Shown: one piece after another, positions 25,193 to 32,882 of the stretch
Position numbering within the stretch: position 1 is the stretch's first letter
Layout of the letters: every line of letters starts with the position of its first letter
NCBI RefSeq assembly: GCF_042680565.1
Contig: NZ_JBHUEJ010000007.1
Location: 94,768-158,767, forward strand
Source of the DNA: Ottowia flava
GTDB lineage: Bacteria; Pseudomonadota; Gammaproteobacteria; Burkholderiales; Burkholderiaceae_C
Reading direction: 5' to 3'
DNA: 64,000 nt
Notes under the pieces: generated by a model
What the model saw: the letters and a program-made list of their open reading frames with translations, nothing else
Databases searched by the model: none
What the model was told of the DNA's origin: nothing
Position numbers and translations under genes: made by a program

Positions 25193-25837
25193 ATGACCGC
25201 TTCACCTTATCGACCGATGCTGCTCCGCCTGGACAGCAGCGCACGCACCGAAGGCTCGCACAGCCGCCAGCTGGCCGACCAAATTGAAGCCCACTGGCGG
25301 GCACGGCACCCCGACGGGCGTGTGCAGCGGCGCGACCTGGCGACCGAAGCGCCGCCACACATCGACGCGCAGACCATTGCCGGCTTTTACACACCGCCCG
25401 AGCAACTCAGCCCGGCGCTGCGCGCCGCCACGGCCCGGTCGGACGCCTCGATCGCCGAGCTGAAAGTGGCCACCACCCTGCTGATCGCATCGCCGATGTA
25501 CAACTTTTCGGTGCCGTCACCCCTGAAGGCCTGGATCGACCAAGTGGTCCGGGCCGGCCACACCTTCACCCTCGAAGGCGGCCGCCCGCGTGGCTTGGTC
25601 GAGCGTCCCAGCGCGGTGCTGGCGCTGACCTACGGGCTGCCAGGCTACGGCGACCAACTGGCCACGCTGGACCATTTGCGGCCTTACCTGCAGTCCGTGC
25701 TCAACTTCATTGGTATCAGGGATATTCAGGTCGTTTCGACCGAGGGCACCGCCGCTGATCCGGCCCAGCTGGCAGGTATCCCGGCGGCCGTGAAAGAGCG
25801 CATCGACAGTCTGTTCAGCGAGCCGGTGACAACGTGA
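25193..25837 (+). CDS. azoR: FMN-dependent NADH-azoreductase
   Basis: 214 aa flavodoxin-like enzyme with LRLDSSARTEGSHSR (phosphate-binding loop), SPMYNFSVPSPLKAWID (family signature for flavin binding) and FTLEGGRPRGLVE. AzoR reduces azo dyes and quinones with NADH by a two-electron mechanism and is cytoplasmic. It is divergent from a LysR regulator. I expect induction by quinones or electrophiles, by inference from such pairs elsewhere. Confidence 0.88.
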   Translation: MTASPYRPMLLRLDSSARTEGSHSRQLADQIEAHWRARHPDGRVQRRDLATEAPPHIDAQTIAGFYTPPEQLSPALRAATARSDASIAELKVATTLLIASPMYNFSVPSPLKAWIDQVVRAGHTFTLEGGRPRGLVERPSAVLALTYGLPGYGDQLATLDHLRPYLQSVLNFIGIRDIQVVSTEGTAADPAQLAGIPAAVKERIDSLFSEPVTT

Positions 25838-25888
25838 CGACAGCACGCTCCCCGTCGCCACCGGCAAGCCCCACCGCCTGACCTGCCA

Positions 25889-27091
25889 TCAAACCCGCTC
25901 AAGAATCAGCGCAATGCCCTGCCCCACGCCGATGCACATGGTGCACAGCGCGTACTTGCCGCCGGTGGCGTGCAGGCGGTTGACGGCGGTGGTGGCCAGG
26001 CGCGCGCCGGACGCCCCCAGCGGGTGACCCAGGGCGATGGCGCCGCCCCAGGCGTTGACGCGCTCGTCGTCGTCCTTCAGCCCCAGCATGCGCAGCACGG
26101 CCAGGCCTTGGGCGGCGAAGGCTTCGTTCAGCTCGATCACGTCCAGGTCGGCCAGCTTCAGGCCCGTGAGGGCCAGCACCTTTTCAGTGGCGGGCGCGGG
26201 GCCAATGCCCATCACGCGCGGCGCGACGCCGGCGGTGGCCATGCCGACCACGCGGGCCTTGGGCGTCAGGCCGTATTTGCCGGCCGTGGCCTCGTCGGCC
26301 AGCAGCAGGGCGCAAGCACCGTCGTTCACGCCGCTGGCGTTGCCGGCGGTGACGGTGCCGTCGGGCTTGACCACGCCTTTCAGAGACGCCAGCTTTTCCA
26401 GGCTGGTTTCACGCGGGTGTTCGTCGGTGTCAACGACCACGGCGTCGCCCTTTTTCTGTGGGATGGTGACGGGCGTGATTTCGCGCGCCAGGTGGCCGGC
26501 CTTTTGCGCGGCGACGGCGCGCAGCTGGCTGTTCATGGCCATCTTGTCCTGCGCTTCGCGCTCGATCTTGTAGTCGGTGGCGACGTTCTCGGCCGTCTCG
26601 GGCATGGAGTCGACGCCGTACTGCGCCTTCATCAGCTTGTTGATGAAGCGCCAGCCGATGGTGGTGTCGTACACCGCATTGGCGCGGCTGAAGGCGGATT
26701 CGGCCTTGGGCATGACGAAGGGCGCGCGGCTCATGCTTTCGACGCCGCCCGCTATCATCAATGTAGCTTCCTGCGCTTTAATGGCGCGGGCTGCGGTGCC
26801 CACGGCATCCAGACCCGAGCCACACAGGCGGTTGATGGTGGCGCCCGGCACGTCGATCGGCAGGCCGGCCAGCAGGCTGCTCATGTGGGCGACGTTGCGG
26901 TTGTCTTCACCGGCCTGGTTGGCGCAGCCGTAGATCACGTCGGTGACGGCGGCCCAGTCCACGTTGGGGTTGCGTTCCATCAGCGCCTTGAGCGGGATGG
27001 CGCCCAGGTCGTCGGTGCGCACGCTCGACAGCGCGCCGCCGTAGCGGCCGAAGGGGGTGCGGATGGCGTCAACGATAAAGGCTTGGTTCAT
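25889..27091 (-). CDS. pcaF: 3-oxoadipyl-CoA/acetyl-CoA thiolase
   Basis: 400 aa. N terminus QAFIVDAIRTPFGRYGGALS. The nucleophilic Cys is in NRLCGSGLDAV, with His and the second Cys in GGAIALGHPLGASGAR and CTMCIGVGQG. The length and the N-terminal RYGGALS motif fit 3-oxoadipyl-CoA thiolase, which splits 3-oxoadipyl-CoA to succinyl-CoA and acetyl-CoA. The position 29 bases after pcaJ supports this over a general acetoacetyl-CoA thiolase. A repeat-like segment (26752-26792) lies within conserved coding sequence. Confidence 0.9.
   Translation of the reverse strand: MNQAFIVDAIRTPFGRYGGALSSVRTDDLGAIPLKALMERNPNVDWAAVTDVIYGCANQAGEDNRNVAHMSSLLAGLPIDVPGATINRLCGSGLDAVGTAARAIKAQEATLMIAGGVESMSRAPFVMPKAESAFSRANAVYDTTIGWRFINKLMKAQYGVDSMPETAENVATDYKIEREAQDKMAMNSQLRAVAAQKAGHLAREITPVTIPQKKGDAVVVDTDEHPRETSLEKLASLKGVVKPDGTVTAGNASGVNDGACALLLADEATAGKYGLTPKARVVGMATAGVAPRVMGIGPAPATEKVLALTGLKLADLDVIELNEAFAAQGLAVLRMLGLKDDDERVNAWGGAIALGHPLGASGARLATTAVNRLHATGGKYALCTMCIGVGQGIALILERV
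26752..26792 (+). repeat. Repeat-like segment (copy 12) inside conserved thiolase coding sequence
   Basis: CTATCATCAATGTAGCTTCC, then TGCGCTTTAATGG. It matches the repeat family over the CTAT dyad and TAGCTNCCTGCGC core. On the coding strand it specifies AIKAQEATLMIA with codons ATT, AAA, ACA, TTG and ATA, unusual for this gene. Confidence 0.6.
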
Positions 27092-27120
27092 GGTGTCTCC
27101 AGATCAATGAATGTGCGCGG

Positions 27121-27768
27121 TCAGGCCGCGGCCAGGGGCAATTGGATCAAATCCTGCAGGGCTTCGCGCGTCAGGCCGTCGACCAGGTCGATCACGCGCA
27201 GGCCGTCGGGCCCGCATTCGAGTGTCGCCAGGTCGGTGTAGATGCGTTTGACGCAGCCGATGCCGGTCAGCGGGTAGCTGCATTGGGCGACGATTTTGCT
27301 TTCGCCCTTCTTGGTCAGCAGGTCCATCATGACCCAGGTCTGCTTGGCGCCCACGGCCAGGTCCATGGCGCCGCCCACGGCGGGGATGCTGCCGGCCTCG
27401 CCGGTGCTCCAGTTGGCCAGGTCGCCGGCCGCCGACACCTGGAAGGCGCCCAGCACGCAGACGTCGAGGTGGCCGCCGCGCATCATGCCGAAGCTGTCGG
27501 CGTGGTGAAAGTAGGCGCCACCGGGCAGCAGGGTGACGGGCTGCTTGCCGGCGTTGATCAGGTCGTAGTCTTCAGCGCCCGCGGCCGGCGCCGGGCCCAT
27601 GCCGAGGATGCCGTTTTCGCTGTGCAGGATGACCTCGCGCCCGGCCGGGATGTGGTTGGCCACCAGGGTCGGCTGGCCGATGCCCAGGTTGACGTAGGCG
27701 CCGTCGGGGATGTCCTGCGCCACGCGTCGGGCGAGTTCGTCTTTGCTTCGTTTTTGGTAGCTGCTCAC
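27121..27768 (-). CDS. pcaJ: 3-oxoadipate CoA-transferase subunit B
   Basis: 215 aa from GTG 27768, which has AGGAG seven to eight bases upstream. The longer open frame upstream lacks homology. The catalytic Glu is in SENGILGMGP, as in all SCOT-family beta subunits. AGGVMM-like GGHLDVCVLGAFQVS follows. With PcaI it moves CoA from succinyl-CoA to 3-oxoadipate. The gene lies between pcaI (28-base gap) and pcaF. Confidence 0.9.
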   Translation of the reverse strand: MSSYQKRSKDELARRVAQDIPDGAYVNLGIGQPTLVANHIPAGREVILHSENGILGMGPAPAAGAEDYDLINAGKQPVTLLPGGAYFHHADSFGMMRGGHLDVCVLGAFQVSAAGDLANWSTGEAGSIPAVGGAMDLAVGAKQTWVMMDLLTKKGESKIVAQCSYPLTGIGCVKRIYTDLATLECGPDGLRVIDLVDGLTREALQDLIQLPLAAA

Positions 27769-27796
27769 GCTGATTCTCCTAGGGCCAAAGGCCGAT

Positions 27797-28513
27797 TCAG
27801 GCCGCAGCCTTGAAGCCACCCGCCTGCGTGGCGACATGCGCCACCTGCACGATGCGGCTGACGTGGATGCCGGGGGTGACGATGGCTTCCGGGTCCAGCT
27901 GGCCCAGCGGCACGATCTCGTGCACCGTGGCGACGGTGAACTTGGCGGCCGTGGCCATCACCGGCCCGAAGTTGCGCGCCGCCTTGCGGTAGGTCAGGTT
28001 GCCCCAGCGGTCGCCGCGCTCGGCCTTGATCAGCGCCACGTCGCCATAGATCGGGTATTCCAGCACGTAGTCGCGCCCGTTGATCTGCCGCGTTTCCTTG
28101 GCGCTGCCGTCGGCGTTCTTGGCCAGTTCGGTGCCGAAGCCCGTGGGCGTGAAGAAGGCGCCCACGCCGGCGCCGGCGGCGCGCAGGCGCTCGGCCAGGT
28201 TGCCCTGGGGCACCAGCTCCAGCTCGAGCTTGCCGGCGCGGTACAGGCCGTCAAACACGTAGCTGTCGGCCTGGCGCGGGAAGCTGCAGATGACCTTGCG
28301 CACGCGCCCGGCCGCCAGCAGCGCCGCCAGGCCGGTGTCGCCATTGCCGGCGTTGTTGTTGACGATGGTCAGCTCTTTCGCGCCCTGCGCGACCAGGCCG
28401 TCGATCAGCTCGGTGGGAATGCCGGCGGTGCCAAAGCCGCCGATCAGCACGGTGGCGCCATCCTGCACGCCCGCCAGCGCATCGGCCACAGAGGGCGCAA
28501 TCTTGTCGATCAT
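27797..28513 (-). CDS. pcaI: 3-oxoadipate CoA-transferase subunit A
   Basis: 238 aa from ATG 28513 (MIDKIAPSVADALAG). It carries the CoA-transferase signature VLIGGFGTAGIPTELID and the family segment GFGTELA. First gene of the pcaIJF operon. The divergent IclR gene and the operator in the 245-base gap imply control by that regulator with 3-oxoadipate or another pathway intermediate as inducer (inference from PcaR/PcaU systems). Confidence 0.9.
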   Translation of the reverse strand: MIDKIAPSVADALAGVQDGATVLIGGFGTAGIPTELIDGLVAQGAKELTIVNNNAGNGDTGLAALLAAGRVRKVICSFPRQADSYVFDGLYRAGKLELELVPQGNLAERLRAAGAGVGAFFTPTGFGTELAKNADGSAKETRQINGRDYVLEYPIYGDVALIKAERGDRWGNLTYRKAARNFGPVMATAAKFTVATVHEIVPLGQLDPEAIVTPGIHVSRIVQVAHVATQAGGFKAAA

Positions 28514-28675
28514 GGGTGTCTGTCTCCGGTCATGGGCACGCCACCGGATGGCTGGCGCGCCTGGTTGGGCCCGATGGGTGCGCGGACGCGGCACCGTGGC
28601 GCCGTGCTGTCGCGCCCCGCGGGGCGTTCCGTGTCGCATTGCGCCCCAGCTCCAGCCCATCGAACGCCAGAGAAA

Positions 28676-28702
28676 GTTCGCAATACGAACACTTGTTCGT
28701 AT
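28676..28702. promoter_or_regulatory. Operator for the IclR-type pca regulator (three half-sites)
   Basis: A perfect dyad ATACGAAC-ACTT-GTTCGTAT (28683-28702) is preceded by a third half-site GTTCG (28676-28680), which itself pairs with the left arm as GTTCG-N5-CGAAC. Three spaced half-sites are typical for the PcaU/PobR group of IclR regulators. Confidence 0.7.
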
Positions 28703-28705
28703 AAT
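28677..28705 (+). promoter_or_regulatory. Promoter of the IclR-type regulator
   Basis: A perfect -10 TATAAT (28700-28705) with a -35-like TTCGCA (28677-28682) 17 bases upstream. The operator dyad occupies the spacer, so binding would block this promoter (autorepression) while also acting on divergent pcaI. Confidence 0.6.
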
Positions 28706-28758
28706 GAATGAATTGTAGCGTCCGCCGGACGTGCTGTGAAGCCTTGTTGGAGAAAGCC

Positions 28759-29589
28759 ATGCCATCGCCCCCCAACCCGCCCGAGCCCGACGACACGCCA
28801 ACCGCCCCGGCGGGCGAGCTGCCCCCGCGCCCAGGCGACAGCTACGTGCAGTCCTTCGCGCGCGGGCTGGAGGTAATTCGCTCGTTCAGTGCCAAGGCGC
28901 CGCAGCAAACGCTGTCCGAGGTCGCCGCGCGCACCGGCCTCACGCGCGCCGGGGCGCGCCGCATCCTGCTGACATTGCAGACGCTGGGCTATGTCGACAG
29001 CGACGGGCGCTGGTTCCGGCTGACGCCGCGCATTCTGGACCTGGGCTTTGCCTACCTGTCGTCCCTGCCGATCTGGAACCTGGCCGAGCCGGTGATGGAG
29101 CAGCTGGCCGAGCAGTTGGGCGAATCGGTGTCGGCCGCGGTGCTGGACGGCACCGATGTGGTCTACGTGCTGCGCGTGTCCACGCGCAAGATCATGCGCA
29201 TCAGCCTGGCCGCCGGCTCGCGCCTACCGGCGTACTGCGCGTCGCTCGGGCGCGTGCTGCTGGCCGGACTGCCCGACGACGCAGCGCGCGCCGTGCTGGA
29301 GCGCAGCGACCGCATCGCGTTCACCCGCCGCACGCTGACCGAGGTCGACGCGCTGATGGACGAAGTGCAGCGCGCGCGCAGCCAGGGCTGGGCGCTGGTG
29401 GACCAGGAGCTGGAGGAAGGCCTGATTTCAATGGCCGCCCCTATCCTGGGCCGCAACGGCCAGGTGCTGGCCGCCATCAACGTCTCGGGGCAGGCCAACC
29501 GCACCAGCGCGCGCCAGATGCAGCAGGCCATGCTGGCCCCCTTGCGCGAAGCGGCCGAGCAGATCGGGCGGCTGCTGGCGGCGCGCTGA
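28759..29589 (+). CDS. pcaR: IclR-family regulator of the pca genes
   Basis: 276 aa from ATG 28759, which has GGAG upstream. An N-terminal winged helix (SFARGLEVIRSFSAKAPQQT and EVAARTGLTRAGARRILLTL) and a GAF-like effector domain ending GLISMAAPILG and AAINVSGQANR match the PcaR/PcaU/CatR subgroup. Divergent from pcaIJF with a shared operator. I infer that it controls 3-oxoadipate breakdown. The N-terminal ~30 residues are a Pro-rich extension. Confidence 0.87.
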   Translation: MPSPPNPPEPDDTPTAPAGELPPRPGDSYVQSFARGLEVIRSFSAKAPQQTLSEVAARTGLTRAGARRILLTLQTLGYVDSDGRWFRLTPRILDLGFAYLSSLPIWNLAEPVMEQLAEQLGESVSAAVLDGTDVVYVLRVSTRKIMRISLAAGSRLPAYCASLGRVLLAGLPDDAARAVLERSDRIAFTRRTLTEVDALMDEVQRARSQGWALVDQELEEGLISMAAPILGRNGQVLAAINVSGQANRTSARQMQQAMLAPLREAAEQIGRLLAAR

Positions 29590-29682
29590 GCGCCGAACAC
29601 CTCCACCAGCGCGGCCTGGCGGCGTCGGGCCGCTATCGTGCCAGCGCGTCCAGCGCGCCCGCCGCGTGTTAGCCTTGCCGCC

Positions 29683-30117
29683 ATGTTCGCCCCCAGCCAA
29701 GCCGACGTCCGCCGCTTCTTCTGCGACGCCTGGGCCAAGTCGCACACCGACCAGCCGCTCGAAGCCATCGAACAGCTGGCGGCCGGCTGGGTCGCCGAGC
29801 ACCCGGAATGGCACGCCGATTTCGCCGACGCCGAAGCCGCCATCGCGCGCGACTACGGTGACGGTGCGGTCGGCGGCAACCCGTTTCTGCATTTGTCGAT
29901 GCACCTGTCGATCAGCGAACAGTGCAGCATCGACCAGCCGCGCGGCATCCGCCAGGCGGTCGAGCTGCTGGCCGCGCGCCTGGGCGATCTGCACGAAGCG
30001 CACCACGAAGCCATGGAATGCCTGGGCCAGATGCTGGCCGACGCGCAAAGCAGCGGCCGCGCGCCCGATGGCGAGGCCTACGTCGCCTGCGTGCAGCGAC
30101 GCGCCACGCGCGGCTGA
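29683..30117 (+). CDS. DUF1841 family protein
   Basis: 144 aa from ATG 29683 (MFAPSQADVRRFFCDAW). It has the DUF1841 features NPFLHLSMHLSISEQ and HEAHHEAMECLGQMLADAQ. The several His and Glu residues would suit a metal site, but no function is known to me. Common in beta- and gammaproteobacteria. Cytoplasmic, no signal peptide. Confidence 0.82.
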   Translation: MFAPSQADVRRFFCDAWAKSHTDQPLEAIEQLAAGWVAEHPEWHADFADAEAAIARDYGDGAVGGNPFLHLSMHLSISEQCSIDQPRGIRQAVELLAARLGDLHEAHHEAMECLGQMLADAQSSGRAPDGEAYVACVQRRATRG

Positions 30118-30178
30118 GGGACGCGCGCGACCCGGCAGCAGCGCAGCACAGGGGGCGCCCCATAGCGCACGCGAAATA

Positions 30179-30233
30179 CTATCTATTTGATAGCTTATCG
30201 CGTAGGTGGTTGTAGGGCCAGAGGCCGATTTCT
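30179..30233 (+). repeat. Interspersed repeat, copy 13
   Basis: CTATCTATTTGATAGCTTAT, then CGCGTAGGTGGTTGTAGGGC and CAGAGGCCGATTT. It shows every part of the consensus except for one change in the TGCGC core. It lies in the convergent gap before the cytochrome terminator. Confidence 0.85.
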
Positions 30234-30261
30234 CTTGGAAACCGTGTTCCAGACAGCAAAA

Positions 30262-30280
30262 AGCCCGCGCAAGGCGGGCT
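30262..30280 (-). terminator. Rho-independent terminator of the cytochrome c4 gene
   Basis: On the minus strand AGCCCGC-N5-GCGGGCT is followed by TTTTTGC, 22 bases after the cytochrome stop codon. Confidence 0.8.
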
Positions 30281-30302
30281 CTTTCGTGCGGGGCTGAGCG
30301 CT

Positions 30303-30971
30303 TCAGCGGAAGCGGCCCTGCGGCACGGTCTTCAGCTCGCCCTGCAGACTGCCGATGTACTTGGACATCGCCTTGAGTTCGGCGTTGGAAAACTGTTTGG
30401 CCATGCCGGCCATGACCGGGTTGGAGCGGCCCCACAGCTGGTGCGTGTTGTCGCGGTAGGCCTTGAGCGAGACGAACATGTAGTCCGGGTACTGGCCAGC
30501 GATCTTCGGGTAGGTCGGATCGATCGGCTTGGAGAAGTTGTCGCCGTGGCAGGACACGCAAGCGCCCTTTTGCAGCAGCGCACCGACCTGGGCGCTGGGG
30601 GCCGGCGGTGCGGGTGGCTCGGCCGCGCCTTCAACCTTGCCCAGCTGCGCGTAGTAGGCGCCCAAGTCGGCCATGTCCTGCTCGGTCAGCGAGATCGCGA
30701 TGCCGCGCATCGTCGGGTGTTTACGGTCGCCCTTTTTGTAGGCTTCCAGGGCCGCGACGATGTACTTGTCGTTCTGGCCAGCGATCTTCGGGACCTTGTA
30801 CACCTCGGGGAAAGTCGACTGGTAACCCTGGATGCCGTGGCAACCAATGCACATGGCGGCCTTGCTGTGGCCGGCTTTAACGTCACCCGTCACGCCCTGG
30901 GCTTGAACGGGAAGCGCCGCCGTCAGCGAGAGGGCCAGGGCCGCGAACATGGGAGACAAGGTCATTTTCAT
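30303..30971 (-). CDS. Di-haem cytochrome c4-type protein
   Basis: 222 aa from ATG 30971 with a Sec signal peptide (about 1-25, ending VQAQG). Two c-type haem sites, CIGCH in the first half and CVSCH in the second, with likely axial Met residues in MRGIA and MAGMAK. Periplasmic electron carrier of the c4 type, able to feed cytochrome c oxidases. The two halves are homologous domains, as in c4. It is divergent from the MoxR gene. Confidence 0.88.
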   Translation of the reverse strand: MKMTLSPMFAALALSLTAALPVQAQGVTGDVKAGHSKAAMCIGCHGIQGYQSTFPEVYKVPKIAGQNDKYIVAALEAYKKGDRKHPTMRGIAISLTEQDMADLGAYYAQLGKVEGAAEPPAPPAPSAQVGALLQKGACVSCHGDNFSKPIDPTYPKIAGQYPDYMFVSLKAYRDNTHQLWGRSNPVMAGMAKQFSNAELKAMSKYIGSLQGELKTVPQGRFR

Positions 30972-31078
30972 TTTGCGCGCACAATCCACGTGGTTTGATC
31001 CAGATCAGTCGCGGATTGTAATCAAGCTGCAACCGCACAAGCCACCTGGGTATCCTTGCTGTCCCATTCCACTCCGAC

Positions 31079-31921
31079 ATGAAATTTCAAGGCTCCGACA
31101 ACTACGTCGCCACGCAAGACCTGATGCTGGCCGTCAACGCCAGTATCACCCTCAAGCGCCCGCTGCTCGTGAAGGGCGAACCCGGCACCGGCAAGACCAT
31201 GCTGGCCGAGGAAGTGGCCGAGGCGCTGAAGCTGCCCCTGCTGCAGTGGCACATCAAGTCCACCACCAAGGCGCAGCAAGGCCTGTACGAGTACGACGCC
31301 GTGAGCCGCCTGCGCGACAGCCAGCTGGGCGACGACCGCGTCAAGGACATCCACAACTACATCGTCAAGGGCGTGCTGTGGCAGGCCTTCACCGCCGACG
31401 AACCCGTGGCGCTGCTGATCGACGAGATCGACAAGGCCGACATCGAATTCCCGAACGACTTGCTGCGCGAGCTCGACCGCATGGAATTCCACTGCTACGA
31501 GACGCGCGAAACTATCCGCGCCAAGCACCGGCCGGTGGTGTTCATCACATCGAACAACGAAAAAGAGCTGCCTGACGCCTTCCTGCGCCGCTGCTTCTTC
31601 CACTACATCAAGTTCCCCGAGCCCGAGACGATGAAACAGATCGTCGACGTGCACTTTCCCAACCTGAAGAAAGAGCTGCTCGCCGCCGCGATGAAGGTCT
31701 TCTACGACGTGCGCAGTCTGCCGGGTCTGAAGAAAAAGCCATCGACCAGCGAGCTGCTGGACTGGCTCAAGCTGCTGGTGGCAGAAGACATCCCGCTGGA
31801 GGCCCTCCAGTCGGCCGACAGCAAGGTCAGCGTGCCGCCGCTGGTGGGCGCCCTGCTGAAGAACGAGCAGGACGTGTCGTTGTTCGAGAAGCTGGTTTTC
31901 ATGAACCAGCGCAACCGCTGA
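31079..31921 (+). CDS. MoxR-family AAA+ ATPase
   Basis: 280 aa. Walker A GEPGTGKT, Walker B LLIDEIDK, sensor 1 FITSNNEKELPD, and Arg finger region FLRRCFFHYI. MoxR ATPases act as chaperones with VWA-domain proteins to mature or activate metal enzymes and complexes. The partner VWA protein is probably the gene at 34526, about 2.6 kb downstream on the same strand, separated by four-frame-unrelated genes. Cytoplasmic. Confidence 0.88.
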   Translation: MKFQGSDNYVATQDLMLAVNASITLKRPLLVKGEPGTGKTMLAEEVAEALKLPLLQWHIKSTTKAQQGLYEYDAVSRLRDSQLGDDRVKDIHNYIVKGVLWQAFTADEPVALLIDEIDKADIEFPNDLLRELDRMEFHCYETRETIRAKHRPVVFITSNNEKELPDAFLRRCFFHYIKFPEPETMKQIVDVHFPNLKKELLAAAMKVFYDVRSLPGLKKKPSTSELLDWLKLLVAEDIPLEALQSADSKVSVPPLVGALLKNEQDVSLFEKLVFMNQRNR

Positions 31922-31928
31922 AGCGCGC

Positions 31929-32156
31929 ATGTCACCCTTGCTGCTGGAAGGCCTGACCGATGCCGCCGGCTTTGTGCTGGGCGGGCTGGTCGGTTTTGGC
32001 GTGGCGCGCCTGCTGGGCTTTGACCTCTTCGAGCCCGGCTATGGCAACGGCAGCATGTTTGCCATCTTGGCCGTGGGTCTGGGCGCCGGCGGTGGCCGCG
32101 CCCTGGCGCGGCGCTGGCGTCTGCGCCGCCAGGCAGAGCGCCAGTCCAAGTCCTGA
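31929..32156 (+). CDS. Small membrane protein
   Basis: 75 aa starting seven bases after the MoxR stop. Two hydrophobic helices (DAAGFVLGGLVGFGVARLLGF and SMFAILAVGLGAGGG, with a short gap between) and a basic C-terminal tail, RRWRLRRQAERQ. No recognisable family. Probably cotranscribed with the MoxR gene. Confidence 0.65.
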   Translation: MSPLLLEGLTDAAGFVLGGLVGFGVARLLGFDLFEPGYGNGSMFAILAVGLGAGGGRALARRWRLRRQAERQSKS

Positions 32157-32170
32157 AAGGCCTCACCGCC

Positions 32171-32764
32171 ATGACTTTTGTCGAACCCGTGGTGCTGCGC
32201 GAGCGCGGCGTGCGGCTGGAACCCCTGACGCTGGACCATGAAGCTGGTCTGCGCGCCGCCGCCGCCGATGGCGAGCTCTGGCGCCTGCGTGTGACCAGCG
32301 TGCCTGAGCCCGAGCAGACCCGCGCCTACATCGAAGCTGCCTTGCAGATGCGAGCGGAAGGCCACCGCTTTCCCTTCGTCGCGGTGGACGACGATTCCGG
32401 CACCGTGCTGGGCAGCACCAGCTACCACGACATCGTGCCGGCGATCCAGCGGGTGGAGATCGGCTGGACCTGGTACCGACGCAGCGTGCAGCGCAGCCAC
32501 GTCAACACCGTGTGCAAGCTGATGCTGATGCGCCACGCCTTTGAAACCCTGGGCTGCCCGGTGGTCGGCTGGCGCACCGACAACTACAACTTCGCGTCGC
32601 AAAAAGCCATTGAACGCTTGGGCGCGCGCAAGGACGGCGTGATCCGCCACCATGCCCTGCGCCGCGACGGCACGGTGCGCGACACCGTCATGTACAGCAT
32701 GACCGCCGGCGAATGGCCGGAAGCCAAGGCACAGCTGCTGTACCTGCTGGACCGGCCGCGCTGA
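32171..32764 (+). CDS. GNAT family N-acetyltransferase, RimJ/RimL-like
   Basis: 197 aa. Acetyl-CoA fold with the motif GSTSYHDIVPAIQRVEIGWTW, read as GSTSYHDI and VEIGWTW, and the C-terminal NFASQKAIERLGARKDG typical of RimJ/RimL-like enzymes that acetylate protein or antibiotic amines. It starts 15 bases after the small membrane protein. The substrate is unknown. Confidence 0.82.
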   Translation: MTFVEPVVLRERGVRLEPLTLDHEAGLRAAAADGELWRLRVTSVPEPEQTRAYIEAALQMRAEGHRFPFVAVDDDSGTVLGSTSYHDIVPAIQRVEIGWTWYRRSVQRSHVNTVCKLMLMRHAFETLGCPVVGWRTDNYNFASQKAIERLGARKDGVIRHHALRRDGTVRDTVMYSMTAGEWPEAKAQLLYLLDRPR

Positions 32765-32882
32765 AGTCGCCCATGCCTGTCGTGGCGGGCATCTGCGCGA
32801 ACCCCTCGCGCAGGCCAATCGCTGCAAGTCGGTAGCGAACAAAGCTGCTCTGCCTGCCACAGCGCGCTGCGCGGTGTCGCCC

